From Halorarum halophilum (GTDB lineage: Archaea > Halobacteriota > Halobacteria > Halobacteriales > Haloferacaceae), in contig NZ_CP058529.1 of the NCBI RefSeq assembly GCF_013401515.1, forward strand, positions 1,488,001 to 1,552,000: a stretch of 64,000 nucleotides of DNA, read 5' to 3'. Below the pieces are notes generated by a model, which worked only from the letters and a program-made list of their open reading frames with translations, was not told the origin of the DNA and searched no databases. Positions 52,822-62,260 of this stretch are shown in pieces. The translations under genes and the position numbers were made by a program. Every line of letters begins with the position of its first letter. Positions within the stretch are counted from its first letter, which is position 1.

Positions 52822-54135
52822 ATGGTCTCCCGCAGGAACTCGCTTCGATTCGCCGGCACGGGGCTGTTCGGCCTCGCCGGCTGCCTCGGCACCGACGCAA
52901 GCGCCGCACCGACCGACACCGCGGACGGGACGCCCTCGCCGGACGCGAGTCCGACGCCACGGAACTCGCCGACCGGGACGCCACACGTCGGCGTCGAGGT
53001 CGACGGCGCGGAGCCGGCGTGGGTCCGCTCGCTCGACGGAACCGTCCGAACCGACCCCGTCGCGGTCGACGGCCGCGTCGCCGTCGTCGTCGGGACCACC
53101 GTCCACGCGCTGGACGCCGAAACCGGCGAGACGGCGTGGACGTTCGAATCGCCCGTCTCCCCCGATCGGGACGTCGACCGACCGACCGCCTCGCTCCGGG
53201 AGCACGGCGGGACGCTGTACGCGCTCGTCGGCGTCAGTTTCGGCACCGGTGCCAGCGATCACGTCCTCCACGCGCTGACGCCCGACGGGGAGGAGGAGTG
53301 GACCTACGAGTCGGGCGTCGGCGGCTTCCACGACCTCGTCGGCTTCGGCGACGGCGCGGCCGTGCTCGCGACGAGCGACGACGCCATTGGCGGCGCGGGC
53401 AGTGGTGGTCACCCGGTGCTCGCGGTGGATCTCGCGAACGGGAGCGAGCGCTGGCGGGCGGAGTCCGCCGACGGGATGGGCGGGAGCGTCGGCGACGAGT
53501 ACGCGGTCGTCAGGGGGTACGGCTGGGTCGACTGCTTCGACGTGGCGACCGGCGAGCGCCGATTCCGGTTCGAACCGGACGGTGGGCGAGACGTGGAGGC
53601 GACGGCCGTCGGTGACGGACGAGTCTTCGTCGGCCTCCGGTCGGGCGACGACGACCCGACCCTGTACGCGCTGGCTGCGGACGGCTCGACGGACTGGTCG
53701 CAGTCCGACCGGTTCGTCAGTTCGCTCCGCTACGTCGAGAACCTCTACGTCGGCGGGAGCGCCGTCGCGCGGTTCGGCTCCGACGGGAGCGAGCGGTGGA
53801 GCTACGACGGCGGGGGACTCCTCACGGACGTCCCGTTCGACGACGACGCGCTGTACACGAACGCGGGGTCGCGGGCCGTCGAACTGGACCGCGAGACGGG
53901 CGAGGAACGCTGGGCCGCCGACGCGACCGACCTCGCCATCCCGCGCGCTCGCGGCGCCGACGCGGTCGTCTCGTCGGACGGGCAGGAACGGGCGGCGTTC
54001 GCCCACGACATCCGGACCGGCGACGAACTGTGGTGCGCCTCGCTGCCGGGCGAGTACCCGCCCGACCTCGTCGCGGACGACACCGGCGCGTACCTCGTCA
54101 CCGCCCTCGGCGGCGTGGTGAAGGTGCCCCTGTAG
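52822..54135 (+). CDS. Tat lipoprotein with PQQ-type beta-propeller (copy 1)
   Basis: The product has 437 residues. The signal MVSRRNSLRFAGTGLFGLAGC has a twin-arginine and a lipobox ending in Cys, then a Thr/Pro-rich linker (about 25-55). The rest is an eight-bladed-like propeller with repeated blades, for example VHALDAETGETAWTFES, YALAADGSTDWSQSD and DRETGEERWAAD, each carrying the PQQ-repeat W and GxxxW pattern. It probably binds a ligand or scaffolds surface complexes; there is no PQQ-dehydrogenase catalytic set. The second copy follows 43 nt later. Confidence 0.83.
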   Translation: MVSRRNSLRFAGTGLFGLAGCLGTDASAAPTDTADGTPSPDASPTPRNSPTGTPHVGVEVDGAEPAWVRSLDGTVRTDPVAVDGRVAVVVGTTVHALDAETGETAWTFESPVSPDRDVDRPTASLREHGGTLYALVGVSFGTGASDHVLHALTPDGEEEWTYESGVGGFHDLVGFGDGAAVLATSDDAIGGAGSGGHPVLAVDLANGSERWRAESADGMGGSVGDEYAVVRGYGWVDCFDVATGERRFRFEPDGGRDVEATAVGDGRVFVGLRSGDDDPTLYALAADGSTDWSQSDRFVSSLRYVENLYVGGSAVARFGSDGSERWSYDGGGLLTDVPFDDDALYTNAGSRAVELDRETGEERWAADATDLAIPRARGADAVVSSDGQERAAFAHDIRTGDELWCASLPGEYPPDLVADDTGAYLVTALGGVVKVPL

Positions 54136-54151
54136 TCCGGCCCGGAAAGCG

Positions 54152-54157
54152 TTTATC
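54152..54157 (+). promoter_or_regulatory. TATA-like element of the second beta-propeller gene
   Basis: tttatc is centred 25 nt before ATG 54179, so the second gene can be transcribed independently of the first. Confidence 0.4.
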
Positions 54158-54178
54158 CCCGACACCTGACAGCCGCGT

Positions 54179-55507
54179 ATGGTCTCCCGACGACGTACCC
54201 TCCACCTGCTCGGCGCCGGACTGTTCGGGCTCGGCGGCTGTAGCGAACGCGGTGAGAACGCGACACCGACCCGAACGCCGTCACCGACGGGGACGGCGAC
54301 CGGAACGCCGACTGCGGCCACCGACACGACCAGTACGGGAACTCCCAGTCCGTCGGGCGGGGGATTCGAGATCGACGGGGCGACCCCGGACTGGGAACGC
54401 TCGATCGGCGAGCGCGTTCACGGTGACCCGGTGTACGCGGACGGGCACGTCGTCCTCGCGGCCGGGGAGACCGTCTACGGACTCGACGCCGAGACGGGCG
54501 AGACCGCGTGGACGTTCGACCCGCCCGTCAGCATCGAACGGCGGGTCGAACGCTTCGACGCTACCTTTCGGGTCCACGACGGGACCCTCTACGCGCTCGT
54601 CGGCGTTCACTTCGGGCTCGGGGGACGGGACTACCGGCTGTCGGCGCTCCGACCCGACGGCACCGAACGCTGGTACCACGAGTCCGAACTCGGGGGCTTT
54701 CACGAGTTCGTCGGCTTTCGCGACGGCGTCGTCGTCCTCGTGACCAACGACGACGAGTTCCAGCCCGACGGTCAATCGGTGGTGGCCGTCGATCGCGGGA
54801 ACGGCCGAGAGCGCTGGCGAGCCGACACTGGCGACGCGTTCGGGGGAGCAGTCGGTTCCGAGGTCGCCACCGTGAACGCCGGAGACAGGGTCGTCGACTG
54901 CTTCGACCTCGCGACCGGGGACCGTCGGTTCAGGTTTTCACCGCCCGGTGACGATCCTAGCGTCGCGAGCGCCGTCGGCGATGGGCCCGTCTTCGTCGCC
55001 CTTCGGCGATACGATGCCGACGGTGACGACCCGACGCTGTACGCCCTGAGCCCCGTCAGCGGCGACGAGATCTGGTCCCTCGCCGTTGGGTCGGTCACCT
55101 CGCTCCGTCTCCTCGACGATCTGTACGTCGGCGGGGCGAGCGTGCGACGGGTCGGGTCGGACGGGAGCGAGGTCTGGCGCTACGACGACGGCGAGTCCGT
55201 GACCGGCGTGCCCTTCGACGAGGGGGCGCTGTACATCGACGCGGAATCGCAGGTGGTCAAAATCGACCGGGGGAACGGCCGGGAACTGTGGACCGCGAAC
55301 GCGACCGTAGCGTCGTCGCCGGTGGCGGTCGGTGGCGACGCCGTCCTCTCGGTCGGTGACTCGGCGGTCACCGCTCGCTCGGTCGGTGACGGGGTCGAAC
55401 GCTGGCGTGCGATCAGCGACGGGGAGCACCTGCTCGACCCCATGGCGGATGCCACCGGCGCGTACCTCGTCACCGGCCACGGTGGCGTCGTGAAGGTCCC
55501 GTTCTAG
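54179..55507 (+). CDS. Tat lipoprotein with PQQ-type beta-propeller (copy 2)
   Basis: The product has 442 residues, a paralogue of the upstream gene with the same plan: MVSRRRTLHLLGAGLFGLGGC (Tat signal and lipobox), Thr-rich linker, and blades such as VYGLDAETGETAWTFDP and NGRERWRADTGD, ending GGVVKVPF like copy 1's GGVVKVPL. Divergence in blade loops shows the duplication is not recent. It is likely lipid-anchored outside; function is unknown. No catalytic residues can be assigned. Confidence 0.83.
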   Translation: MVSRRRTLHLLGAGLFGLGGCSERGENATPTRTPSPTGTATGTPTAATDTTSTGTPSPSGGGFEIDGATPDWERSIGERVHGDPVYADGHVVLAAGETVYGLDAETGETAWTFDPPVSIERRVERFDATFRVHDGTLYALVGVHFGLGGRDYRLSALRPDGTERWYHESELGGFHEFVGFRDGVVVLVTNDDEFQPDGQSVVAVDRGNGRERWRADTGDAFGGAVGSEVATVNAGDRVVDCFDLATGDRRFRFSPPGDDPSVASAVGDGPVFVALRRYDADGDDPTLYALSPVSGDEIWSLAVGSVTSLRLLDDLYVGGASVRRVGSDGSEVWRYDDGESVTGVPFDEGALYIDAESQVVKIDRGNGRELWTANATVASSPVAVGGDAVLSVGDSAVTARSVGDGVERWRAISDGEHLLDPMADATGAYLVTGHGGVVKVPF

Positions 55508-55564
55508 CGGCCGCAGTCCCGCGGTCACGCCGGTCAGGAATCACCGCCGTCTGGGACGTCCCGG

Positions 55565-56920
55565 TCAGAACAGTTCGATTCCGGCGAACGAGGTGACGCT
55601 GAGCACGAGCGTCATCGCCACCGCGAGGAACACGACGATCCGGACGTACCAGAGCCATGCCCGTGGCAAGAACTGTTCGCGGACGCCCTCGCCGAGCTCG
55701 TCCATCGCCTCGCGACCGTACACCCAGCCGACGAACACCGTCACCAGGAACAAGCCCGTCGGCAGCATGACCTCGCTCGCGAACGAGTCGAAGAACTCGA
55801 ACGTCGCCTGGTCAAGCGCCGTGGGGACGCCCAGCAGGAACGCCCCGGTTCCGAGGGCGCCGGCGACCACCGGCCGGCCGGCGTCGAAGTTGTCGACGAA
55901 GTACGCCGTCGGGATCTCGAGGAGGCTGATCGACGACGAGAGCGCGGCGATGAGGATCACGAAGTAGAACACCACGCCGAACAGTTCCCCGGCGGGGAGC
56001 GACTGAAAGGCGTTGGCGATGCTGACGAAGATGGCCCCGGCCCCGGCCTCGCCGGGTTCGACGCCCTGTGCGAACAGCAGCGGGAAGACGATGAGGCCGG
56101 CGAGGTAGCCGACGAGCGTATTCACGACGACGATCGCGCCCCCGTCGGCGACGAGGCTCTCGGCGTCCTCGACGTACGACGCGTAAGTGATCATGATGCC
56201 CGAGCCGAGCGACAGCGTGAACAGCACTTCCCCGACCGCGGCGGGGATGAGCGTGACGAGGTTGTCGGCGAGGTAGCCGAAGTCGGGGGCGAGGAAGTAC
56301 TCGTAGCCGGCGCCCGAACCCGGCAGCGTCGCGGCGAAGACGGCGAGCCCGCCCATCAGGACGACGATGGCTGGCACCATGATCTTCGTCGCGAGTTCGA
56401 TGCCGCGTTCGATCCCCATCGCCACGATGCCGACCGTGATGAGCAGGAACGCCGCCGCGTAGAGCGCCGCGTCGAGGCCGACGGCGACGCTCTCGAAGTG
56501 GGCCGCCGGTTCGCCGAAGTAGGCGCCGGTCGGGCTCTCGATCAGGTACCGCAGGACCCAGCCGCCCACGACGCTGTAGTAGGACACGATCCAGAACGCC
56601 GTGACGGCCGCGAGCGCGCCGGCCGCCTTCCAGGCGCGCCCGCCGCGCCCGAAGGCGTCGACGACGTTGCGCTGTGCACGCCGCCCGATGGTGAACTCCG
56701 CGAGAATCGCCGGGAGCCCGATGAGGAGCACGGCGACGAAGTTGGCGAGGAGGAACGCCGCCCCGCCGTTGGTCGCCGCCTCGTACGGGAACCGCCAGAT
56801 GTTCCCCAGGCCCACGGCGCTCCCGACGGCTGCCATGATGAATCCGATCCGCGACCCCCACTGTTCGCGTTCTGTGACCCGCTTTACCGCCCACGATGGA
56901 AGTATATCTCCCCCTGCCAT
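55565..56920 (-). CDS. Na+-dependent transporter, NSS/SNF family
   Basis: The product has 451 residues from ATG 56920 (MAGGDILPSW), with a TATA box at 56949-56956; longer starts have poor leaders. Signature GSAVGLGNIWRFPYEAATNGG is the NSS TM1 sodium-site motif. About 12 TM helices are present. It imports an amino acid or related solute with sodium. The substrate is unknown. It is monocistronic, between the propeller pair and menD. Confidence 0.92.
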   Translation of the reverse strand: MAGGDILPSWAVKRVTEREQWGSRIGFIMAAVGSAVGLGNIWRFPYEAATNGGAAFLLANFVAVLLIGLPAILAEFTIGRRAQRNVVDAFGRGGRAWKAAGALAAVTAFWIVSYYSVVGGWVLRYLIESPTGAYFGEPAAHFESVAVGLDAALYAAAFLLITVGIVAMGIERGIELATKIMVPAIVVLMGGLAVFAATLPGSGAGYEYFLAPDFGYLADNLVTLIPAAVGEVLFTLSLGSGIMITYASYVEDAESLVADGGAIVVVNTLVGYLAGLIVFPLLFAQGVEPGEAGAGAIFVSIANAFQSLPAGELFGVVFYFVILIAALSSSISLLEIPTAYFVDNFDAGRPVVAGALGTGAFLLGVPTALDQATFEFFDSFASEVMLPTGLFLVTVFVGWVYGREAMDELGEGVREQFLPRAWLWYVRIVVFLAVAMTLVLSVTSFAGIELF

Positions 56921-56948
56921 GCCACCCGGTTTGCAATCGGACTGAATG

Positions 56949-56956
56949 TATATATT
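56949..56956 (-). promoter_or_regulatory. TATA box of the NSS transporter gene
   Basis: The minus strand reads aatatata, about 32 nt before ATG 56920. It supports that start over longer in-frame ones. Confidence 0.5.
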
Positions 56957-57051
56957 GGCCGATTTCCCGAAACGAATCTCCGAATGTGTCGGCCCGTCGT
57001 CTGGACGGCGTCCGGAGAGGACGCCTGTGACGACCACGGTGTTCCCCGAGA

Positions 57052-58815
57052 TTAGTCGAGCCCGGCGATCCGCTCGGATACGTCGTCGGCCAGCCGTTCG
57101 CGCACCCGGTGGCTCGCCTCCGCGTCGGTCGTCACCTCGATCACCTCGGTCCCCTCGCTCGCGACGGACCCGGCGTAGGCGTCGCGGAACCCCTCCCGGT
57201 CGTCCCCTTCGATCCGCGTGAACTCGAGGTCGTACAGCCCCTCCGAGTGGGCGAAGTCGAGCCCGTGGGGCGTCTTGAACTGGCTCGTGAACGGCGGGTC
57301 AAACGACTCGATGGGGAGCATGTGGAAGATGCCGCCGCCGTCGTTGTTGACGCAGACGATCGTCGCGTCGACGTCGCACCGCGAGAGCGCCAGCAGGCCG
57401 TTCATGTCGTGGTAGTACGCGAGGTCGCCGGTCACCAGCGTCAGGTCGTCGGTCGTCGCGGACCCGGCGCCGAGCGCCGAGGAGACGATGCCGTCGATGC
57501 CCGACGCGCCCCGATTGCCGAGCATCGTCAGCCCCTTGGCCCGCGGTTTCGCGAAACGGTCCGCGTCGCGCACGGGCATCGAGTTCGAGACGAATACGGT
57601 CGCGGGTTCGGGCGCCAGCTCCGCCACGTCGGCCAGCACGCGACCCTCGAACGGCTCCCCCTCCGCCTCGACGGCGTCCCAGTGGGCCGACTCCGCCGCC
57701 TCCCAGCGGTCGCGCCAGGCCGCGGAGGACGGCCCGGAGACGTGGCGGGCGACCACGGCGGCGAGCCGCGAGGGGTCGGCGACGACGAGGTCGGTCGCCG
57801 CGAACTCCGCCTCGCGCCAGTCGGCGGCGGGGTCGACGAGGAGCTGTCTCGCACCGGATCCGGCGAGGTACTCCCGGAGCGGTTTGGAGGTTGGCGAGGC
57901 GCCGAACCGGAGGACGACCTCGGGGGCGGGCCAGTCGGCGACGCCCTCGCCGGCGAGGAACCCGTCGTACCCGCCGAGCACGGGGGCCACGCGGGTCGGC
58001 GAGCCGAACCGGAGCCCGGAGAGCGGGTCGGCGAGCAGCGGGAAGCCGGTGGCGTGGGCGAGCGCGGTGATCGCCTCGGGGTCGGGTCCGGGCGCGTCAG
58101 CGGGCCCGGCGATGATGAGCCCACGCTCCGCTTCCAGTGCCCGCGCGACCGTCCGCACGTCGACGTCGTCGGGGACGACGTGGCCGAGGGTGGTGGTGAC
58201 GAAGGCGCCGTCGCGGCCCTCGGCGGCGAGCGCCGGGAGGTCGTCAGGGACGTCGCCCTCGACGTGGACGGGTTCGAGCGGCTTGCGGAACGGGAGGTTA
58301 AGGTGGACCGGACCGGCGGGCGTGCCCTCGGCCTTCGCCACTGCGCGGGCGGCGGTGGTTCTGAGCGAGCGGAGCTTTCGCGGCTCGGCCTCCGGTTCCG
58401 CGACGTCCTTGTACCACCGTACAGCGTCGCCGTACAACTTCTCCTGGTCGATGGTCTGGTTCGCGCCCGAGTCGCGGAGTTCGGGCGGGCGGTCCGCTGT
58501 GAGCAGCAGCATCGGCACTCGGCTCGCGTCGGCCTCGATGACCGCGGGGTGGAAGTTCGCCGCCGCGGTGCCGGAGGTGCAGACGACGGGGGTCACCTCG
58601 CCGGTCCGGCGCGCGCGGCCGAGGGCGAAGTAGGCGGCCGAGCGCTCGTCGAGGTGCGAGAACGTTCGGACCTCCGGGTGCTCGTCGAACGCGACGGTCA
58701 GCGGCGTCGAGCGGGAGCCCGGGCAGAGACAGACTGCGCGGACCCCCGCCTCGTGGAGTTCCGCCACGAGGGCGCGGGCCCACAGGACGTTCCGGTTGGG
58801 CGCTCGTCCGGTCAT
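57052..58815 (-). CDS. menD: SEPHCHC synthase MenD
   Basis: The product has 587 residues. This ThDP enzyme has CPGSRSTPLTVAF (isochorismate side), EADASRVPMLLLTADRPPELRDSGANQTI, and the ThDP-binding motif beginning VTGDLAYYHDMNG with NNDGGGIF. It condenses 2-oxoglutarate-derived succinyl semialdehyde anion with isochorismate. Length is normal. It follows UPF0058 and DUF4112 genes on the same strand and is separated from menF by small genes on both strands. Confidence 0.97.
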   Translation of the reverse strand: MTGRAPNRNVLWARALVAELHEAGVRAVCLCPGSRSTPLTVAFDEHPEVRTFSHLDERSAAYFALGRARRTGEVTPVVCTSGTAAANFHPAVIEADASRVPMLLLTADRPPELRDSGANQTIDQEKLYGDAVRWYKDVAEPEAEPRKLRSLRTTAARAVAKAEGTPAGPVHLNLPFRKPLEPVHVEGDVPDDLPALAAEGRDGAFVTTTLGHVVPDDVDVRTVARALEAERGLIIAGPADAPGPDPEAITALAHATGFPLLADPLSGLRFGSPTRVAPVLGGYDGFLAGEGVADWPAPEVVLRFGASPTSKPLREYLAGSGARQLLVDPAADWREAEFAATDLVVADPSRLAAVVARHVSGPSSAAWRDRWEAAESAHWDAVEAEGEPFEGRVLADVAELAPEPATVFVSNSMPVRDADRFAKPRAKGLTMLGNRGASGIDGIVSSALGAGSATTDDLTLVTGDLAYYHDMNGLLALSRCDVDATIVCVNNDGGGIFHMLPIESFDPPFTSQFKTPHGLDFAHSEGLYDLEFTRIEGDDREGFRDAYAGSVASEGTEVIEVTTDAEASHRVRERLADDVSERIAGLD

Positions 58816-58869
58816 GGGTCTGCTTCGGGGGACGGGGTGAAATAGGGCGGCGGAATCGGGCCGGCGTCC

Positions 58870-59220
58870 TCACTCGGGGGCGACCGCGCGTTCGAGCAGG
58901 TCGGCGTTCCGCACGTTCGCCTTCCAGGTGGCGTCGAAGAGGTCGCCGACCACCGGCACGCTCCCGGCGGTCGCGTCGACGGCGACGTGCGCGAGCATCC
59001 GAGCGAGCGTGGCCCGGTCGGCGCCGAGGCGGTACGCTTCGACGACGATGAAAAGCGACAGGGCGGCGGTGAGGAGATCACCTACGACGGGGACGAGTCC
59101 GAGAACCGGATCGAGGCCGACGCGGATCCCGAGGCCGGGGACGCGGATGGAGGAGTCGAGCAGTTCGGCGAGCCGGCGGGCGCGGGCGACTCGTCCTGCA
59201 ACCGCTGGCTCGTGGGACAC
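58870..59220 (-). CDS. DUF4112 membrane protein
   Basis: The product has 116 residues from a GTG start. The DUF4112 pattern GIRVGLDPVLGLVPVVGDLLTAALSLFIVVEAYRLGA is followed by GSVPVVGDLFDATWKANVRN, two helical hairpins with repeated VPVVGD turns. It is a widespread small membrane-associated family of unknown function. It lies 2 nt after the UPF0058 stop and is probably co-transcribed with it and menD. Confidence 0.88.
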   Translation of the reverse strand: MSHEPAVAGRVARARRLAELLDSSIRVPGLGIRVGLDPVLGLVPVVGDLLTAALSLFIVVEAYRLGADRATLARMLAHVAVDATAGSVPVVGDLFDATWKANVRNADLLERAVAPE

Positions 59221-59222
59221 GA

Positions 59223-59501
59223 CTATAGTTTGGACTCGGCGTCCTCGGCGAGCTCCTCCATCCGCTTGCCGACGCGGCCGGCGTTGGAGAACTCGTCCTC
59301 GGACATCGCCGAGGCGAGGGCGTTGCCGAGCACGAACACGGCGTGCTTGTGTTCGCTCTTGGACTTGTGGACGTGCGAGGGGTCCACCCCGAGCTGGTGG
59401 TACGGTTCGAACATCTCCTCGTCGACGTCGTCGCGGCCGCTGAAGTGGTCCATGATGGTGACCATCTGCTCGTGGAGTTCGAGGAGTTCGTCCTTGTGCA
59501 T
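59223..59501 (-). CDS. UPF0058 family protein
   Basis: The product has 92 residues, all-helical. MHKDELLELHEQMVTIMDHF and PYHQLGVDPSHVHKSKSEHKHAVFVLGN are the conserved UPF0058 core, a family shared by haloarchaea and some methanogens and often found near core metabolic genes. Histidine richness (HVHK..EHKH) hints at metal binding. It heads the presumed UPF0058-DUF4112-menD operon. Confidence 0.92.
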   Translation of the reverse strand: MHKDELLELHEQMVTIMDHFSGRDDVDEEMFEPYHQLGVDPSHVHKSKSEHKHAVFVLGNALASAMSEDEFSNAGRVGKRMEELAEDAESKL

Positions 59502-59581
59502 GGGCGCGCCTACGCGGTACGGTGTTTTAAGGATTGTCCGCCAGGCGGTACCACAGCGGCGCAGGAGGGTGGTTCGTGGGG

Positions 59582-59797
59582 TTAGAAGACGTACTCGTCC
59601 TCGTGGCCCATCATCCCGTCGTCCTCGAACCCGGGCTCGGTGTCGTCGTCCTGCGGTCCGCTCGTCTTGTACGCCTTCATCCCGGTCGAGATGAGCTCCT
59701 CGATCGCCTCCTCCCGATTGACGAACTCGCCCTGTTCGACCATCTGGGCGATCTGCATCTCCAAATGCTCCGGGATGGTGATTTCGACTTTGGGCAT
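59582..59797 (-). CDS. ribbon-helix-helix (CopG-like) protein
   Basis: The product has 71 residues. PKVEITIPEHLEMQIAQMVEQGEFVNREEAIEELI is a ribbon-helix-helix DNA-binding unit, followed by an acidic tail of about 30 residues. It resembles the haloarchaeal DUF7120 type. It probably acts as a dimeric regulator of unknown target. A TATA-like gttttaaat lies about 30 nt upstream. It is monocistronic. Confidence 0.85.
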   Translation of the reverse strand: MPKVEITIPEHLEMQIAQMVEQGEFVNREEAIEELISTGMKAYKTSGPQDDDTEPGFEDDGMMGHEDEYVF

Positions 59798-60005
59798 CTA
59801 CTCGGTCCTAACCCGAGGCAGCATTTAAAACCTACGGGGGGTGTTTGCAAGCGCGGAAAACACTCGTTCACGGAGGGGCGAGAACGCGTTTCGGTTTCGA
59901 AACGGAAGTTACCGGTTCCCGTCGATTTGTCGACCCGCGTGACTGACCGGGCCGCGCGTCGGCGGAGTCGATACCCTTTGGTGACCGCGACCCGGACGGG
60001 CGGGT

Positions 60006-60599
60006 ATGACCACGGACGTCACCGACCTCCACGAGGAGTTCGGCGGGGAGCGACTCCCGCCCGGCCAGCGCGAGACCGAGCGGTTCCCCGTGCTCTCGAA
60101 GTCGGGGACGCCGGGCTGGAACCCCGCGACATGGGAGTTCGAGGTCTGGGGGGCCGTCGACGAGCCGCTGTCGTACACGTACGACGAGTTCACCGACCTG
60201 CCCGCGGAGACCCAGGTGCAGGACTTTCACTGCGTCACCGGCTGGTCGAAGTTCGACTGCGAGTTCGCGGGCGTCACGTTCCCCGAACTCGCCGGGCGCG
60301 CCGGCGTCGACGACGACGCCGTCCACGTCATGTTCCACGCCCTCGACGGCTACACGACGAACCTCCCGCTCGACGACTGCACGCGCGAGGAGGTGCTGTT
60401 CGTGTACGAGTACGACGGCGACCCGCTCCCCGAGGACCACGGCGGACCCCTCCGCGTGGTGACCCCGCACAAGTACGCGTACAAGGGGGCGAAGTGGGTG
60501 ACCGGCGTGGAGTTCCTCACGGAAGCCGAGCGCGGCTACTGGGAGAAGCGCGGCTACTCGAACACCGCGAACCCGTGGCAAGAGGAGCGGTACAGCTGA
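60006..60599 (+). CDS. sulfite-oxidase-like molybdopterin-dependent oxidoreductase
   Basis: The product has 197 residues. The Mo-co domain is short: FHCVTGWSKFD with the molybdenum ligand C76, then VMFHALDGYTTNLPL and GGPLRVVTPHKYAYKGAKWV. It lacks a heme domain and a signal peptide, like cytoplasmic YedY-related or haloarchaeal SUOX-fold proteins. It probably reduces or oxidises a small sulfur or N-oxide compound; the physiological substrate is unknown. Confidence 0.9.
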   Translation: MTTDVTDLHEEFGGERLPPGQRETERFPVLSKSGTPGWNPATWEFEVWGAVDEPLSYTYDEFTDLPAETQVQDFHCVTGWSKFDCEFAGVTFPELAGRAGVDDDAVHVMFHALDGYTTNLPLDDCTREEVLFVYEYDGDPLPEDHGGPLRVVTPHKYAYKGAKWVTGVEFLTEAERGYWEKRGYSNTANPWQEERYS

Positions 60600-60804
60600 A
60601 CCCCAGGTCGACACCCCGGCGGACCACAGGCGTCGGTACCGGTTCACCGTCTACGAGCGAGGACCGCCGGAGGTGGTCCGAGCGAGCGCGTTTCGTCGAC
60701 GGTCTGCCGAGCGAGTGAGCGCGGCATCGCCGCGCGAACGGGCGTAGCGGAAAGCGTCGGGCGGGAAGGACACCCCTAAGAACCGGCCGTCCGAACTCCG
60801 GGTG

Positions 60805-62184
60805 ATGAACCCTCCGGAGCGCGAGGCGCTGGCGTCGACCCGACCCGCCGCCGACGCCACGCTCGTCAGCCGGAGCCGCGAGGTCGACGACGTCTCCTTC
60901 CGCGCGTTCCTGGCCGCTCGTGACGCACCGCGGGTCCACTGGGCCTCGCCGGGCGGGCTGGAACTCGTCGGCGGCGGCGCGGCGGCGCGGATCGCGGCGA
61001 CGGGTCGGGACCGCTTCGACGCCCTCCGTGCGGACGCCGCGACCGTCTTCGAGCGCGTCGACCACGACGGCCCGCACGAGACGCGCCCGCGGATGCTCGG
61101 CGGCCTCTCGTTCGACGCGGACCACGAGCCGGCCGGCACCTGGCGCGGCTTCCCGGCCGCCTCGTTCGTCCTGCCGGCCGTGCAACTCACCCGGACCGAC
61201 GCGGGGACGTGGCTCACCGTCAGCCGCTACGACGAGGGGACGGCCACCGACTCGGTCGGGACGGTCGAGTCCGCGCTGGACGACGCCGAGACCGCGCTCG
61301 ACTCCCTGCCGATGATGCGCCCGAGCGGCGGGCGACCGGGCGTGACCGGGACGCGGTGGCGGCCGCCGAAGGCCGAGTGGACCGCGCAGGTGGAGGACGT
61401 GATCGAGCGCATCCGGGACGGCGGACTGTTGAAGGTCGTGCTCGCCAGCGCGCTCGACGTCGAACTCGCCGACGACGTCGACATCCCGGACGTGCTCGAG
61501 CGCCTCCGCCGCACGTACCCCGAGTGCTACCGCTTCCTCGTCCAGCCGGCGGGGGGTGACGCCTTCTTCGGCCCGCCGCCCGAACGCCTGGTGAAGCTCG
61601 ACGGCCGGGAGGTCCGGACCGAGGCGCTCGCGGGGTCGATGCCCCGGGGCGACACGCCGGAGGAGGACGCCGACCACGCACGGTCGCTGTTGGAGAGCGA
61701 AAAGATCGGACACGAGCAGGGGCTCGTCGCCGACACGATCATCGAGCAGCTCGAGGCGTTCGGGACGGTCCGCGAGGGCGAGCGCGGCGTCCGGAAGCTC
61801 ACGAACATCCAGCACCTCGAAACGCCCATCGAGGCCGACCTCGACGGCGACGAGCACGTCCTGACGCTCGTCGAGGCGCTCCACCCGACGCCCGCGATGG
61901 GCGGGCTCCCGCTCCAGGACGCCCTCGCGACCATCCGCGAGACGGAGTCGTTCGATCGGGGCTGGTACGCCTCACCGGTCGGCTGGTTCGACGGGGACGG
62001 CGACGGCGAGTTCGCGGTGGGCATCCGGTCGGGGGTCGCCGGCGGGAGCCGCGCGACGCTGTTCGCCGGCAACGGCATCGTCGCCGACAGCGACCCGGAC
62101 GACGAGTGGGACGAACTCCAGCCGAAGGTGCGGCCGATCATGGACGAACTGGAGTCCGAATCGGGCGCCGGATCCAACGACTGA
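60805..62184 (+). CDS. menF: isochorismate synthase MenF
   Basis: The product has 459 residues from ATG 60805 (an adjacent GTG would add one residue). The chorismate-utilising core includes LLKVVLASALDVE with general base K210, EALAGSMPRG, SEKIGHEQGLV and NIQHLETPI, ending HPTPAMGGLP. It converts chorismate to isochorismate, the first step of menaquinone synthesis. It points away from menD, with a sulfite-oxidase-like gene, an RHH regulator and the UPF0058/DUF4112 genes between them. Confidence 0.95.
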   Translation: MNPPEREALASTRPAADATLVSRSREVDDVSFRAFLAARDAPRVHWASPGGLELVGGGAAARIAATGRDRFDALRADAATVFERVDHDGPHETRPRMLGGLSFDADHEPAGTWRGFPAASFVLPAVQLTRTDAGTWLTVSRYDEGTATDSVGTVESALDDAETALDSLPMMRPSGGRPGVTGTRWRPPKAEWTAQVEDVIERIRDGGLLKVVLASALDVELADDVDIPDVLERLRRTYPECYRFLVQPAGGDAFFGPPPERLVKLDGREVRTEALAGSMPRGDTPEEDADHARSLLESEKIGHEQGLVADTIIEQLEAFGTVREGERGVRKLTNIQHLETPIEADLDGDEHVLTLVEALHPTPAMGGLPLQDALATIRETESFDRGWYASPVGWFDGDGDGEFAVGIRSGVAGGSRATLFAGNGIVADSDPDDEWDELQPKVRPIMDELESESGAGSND

Positions 62185-62260
62185 GATCTCGAAAACGGTC
62201 GAGTCGAACGTTTAGAGGACTTATAATAACCCGTTGAGGGGTCCCACGTCGAGGAGAGGT

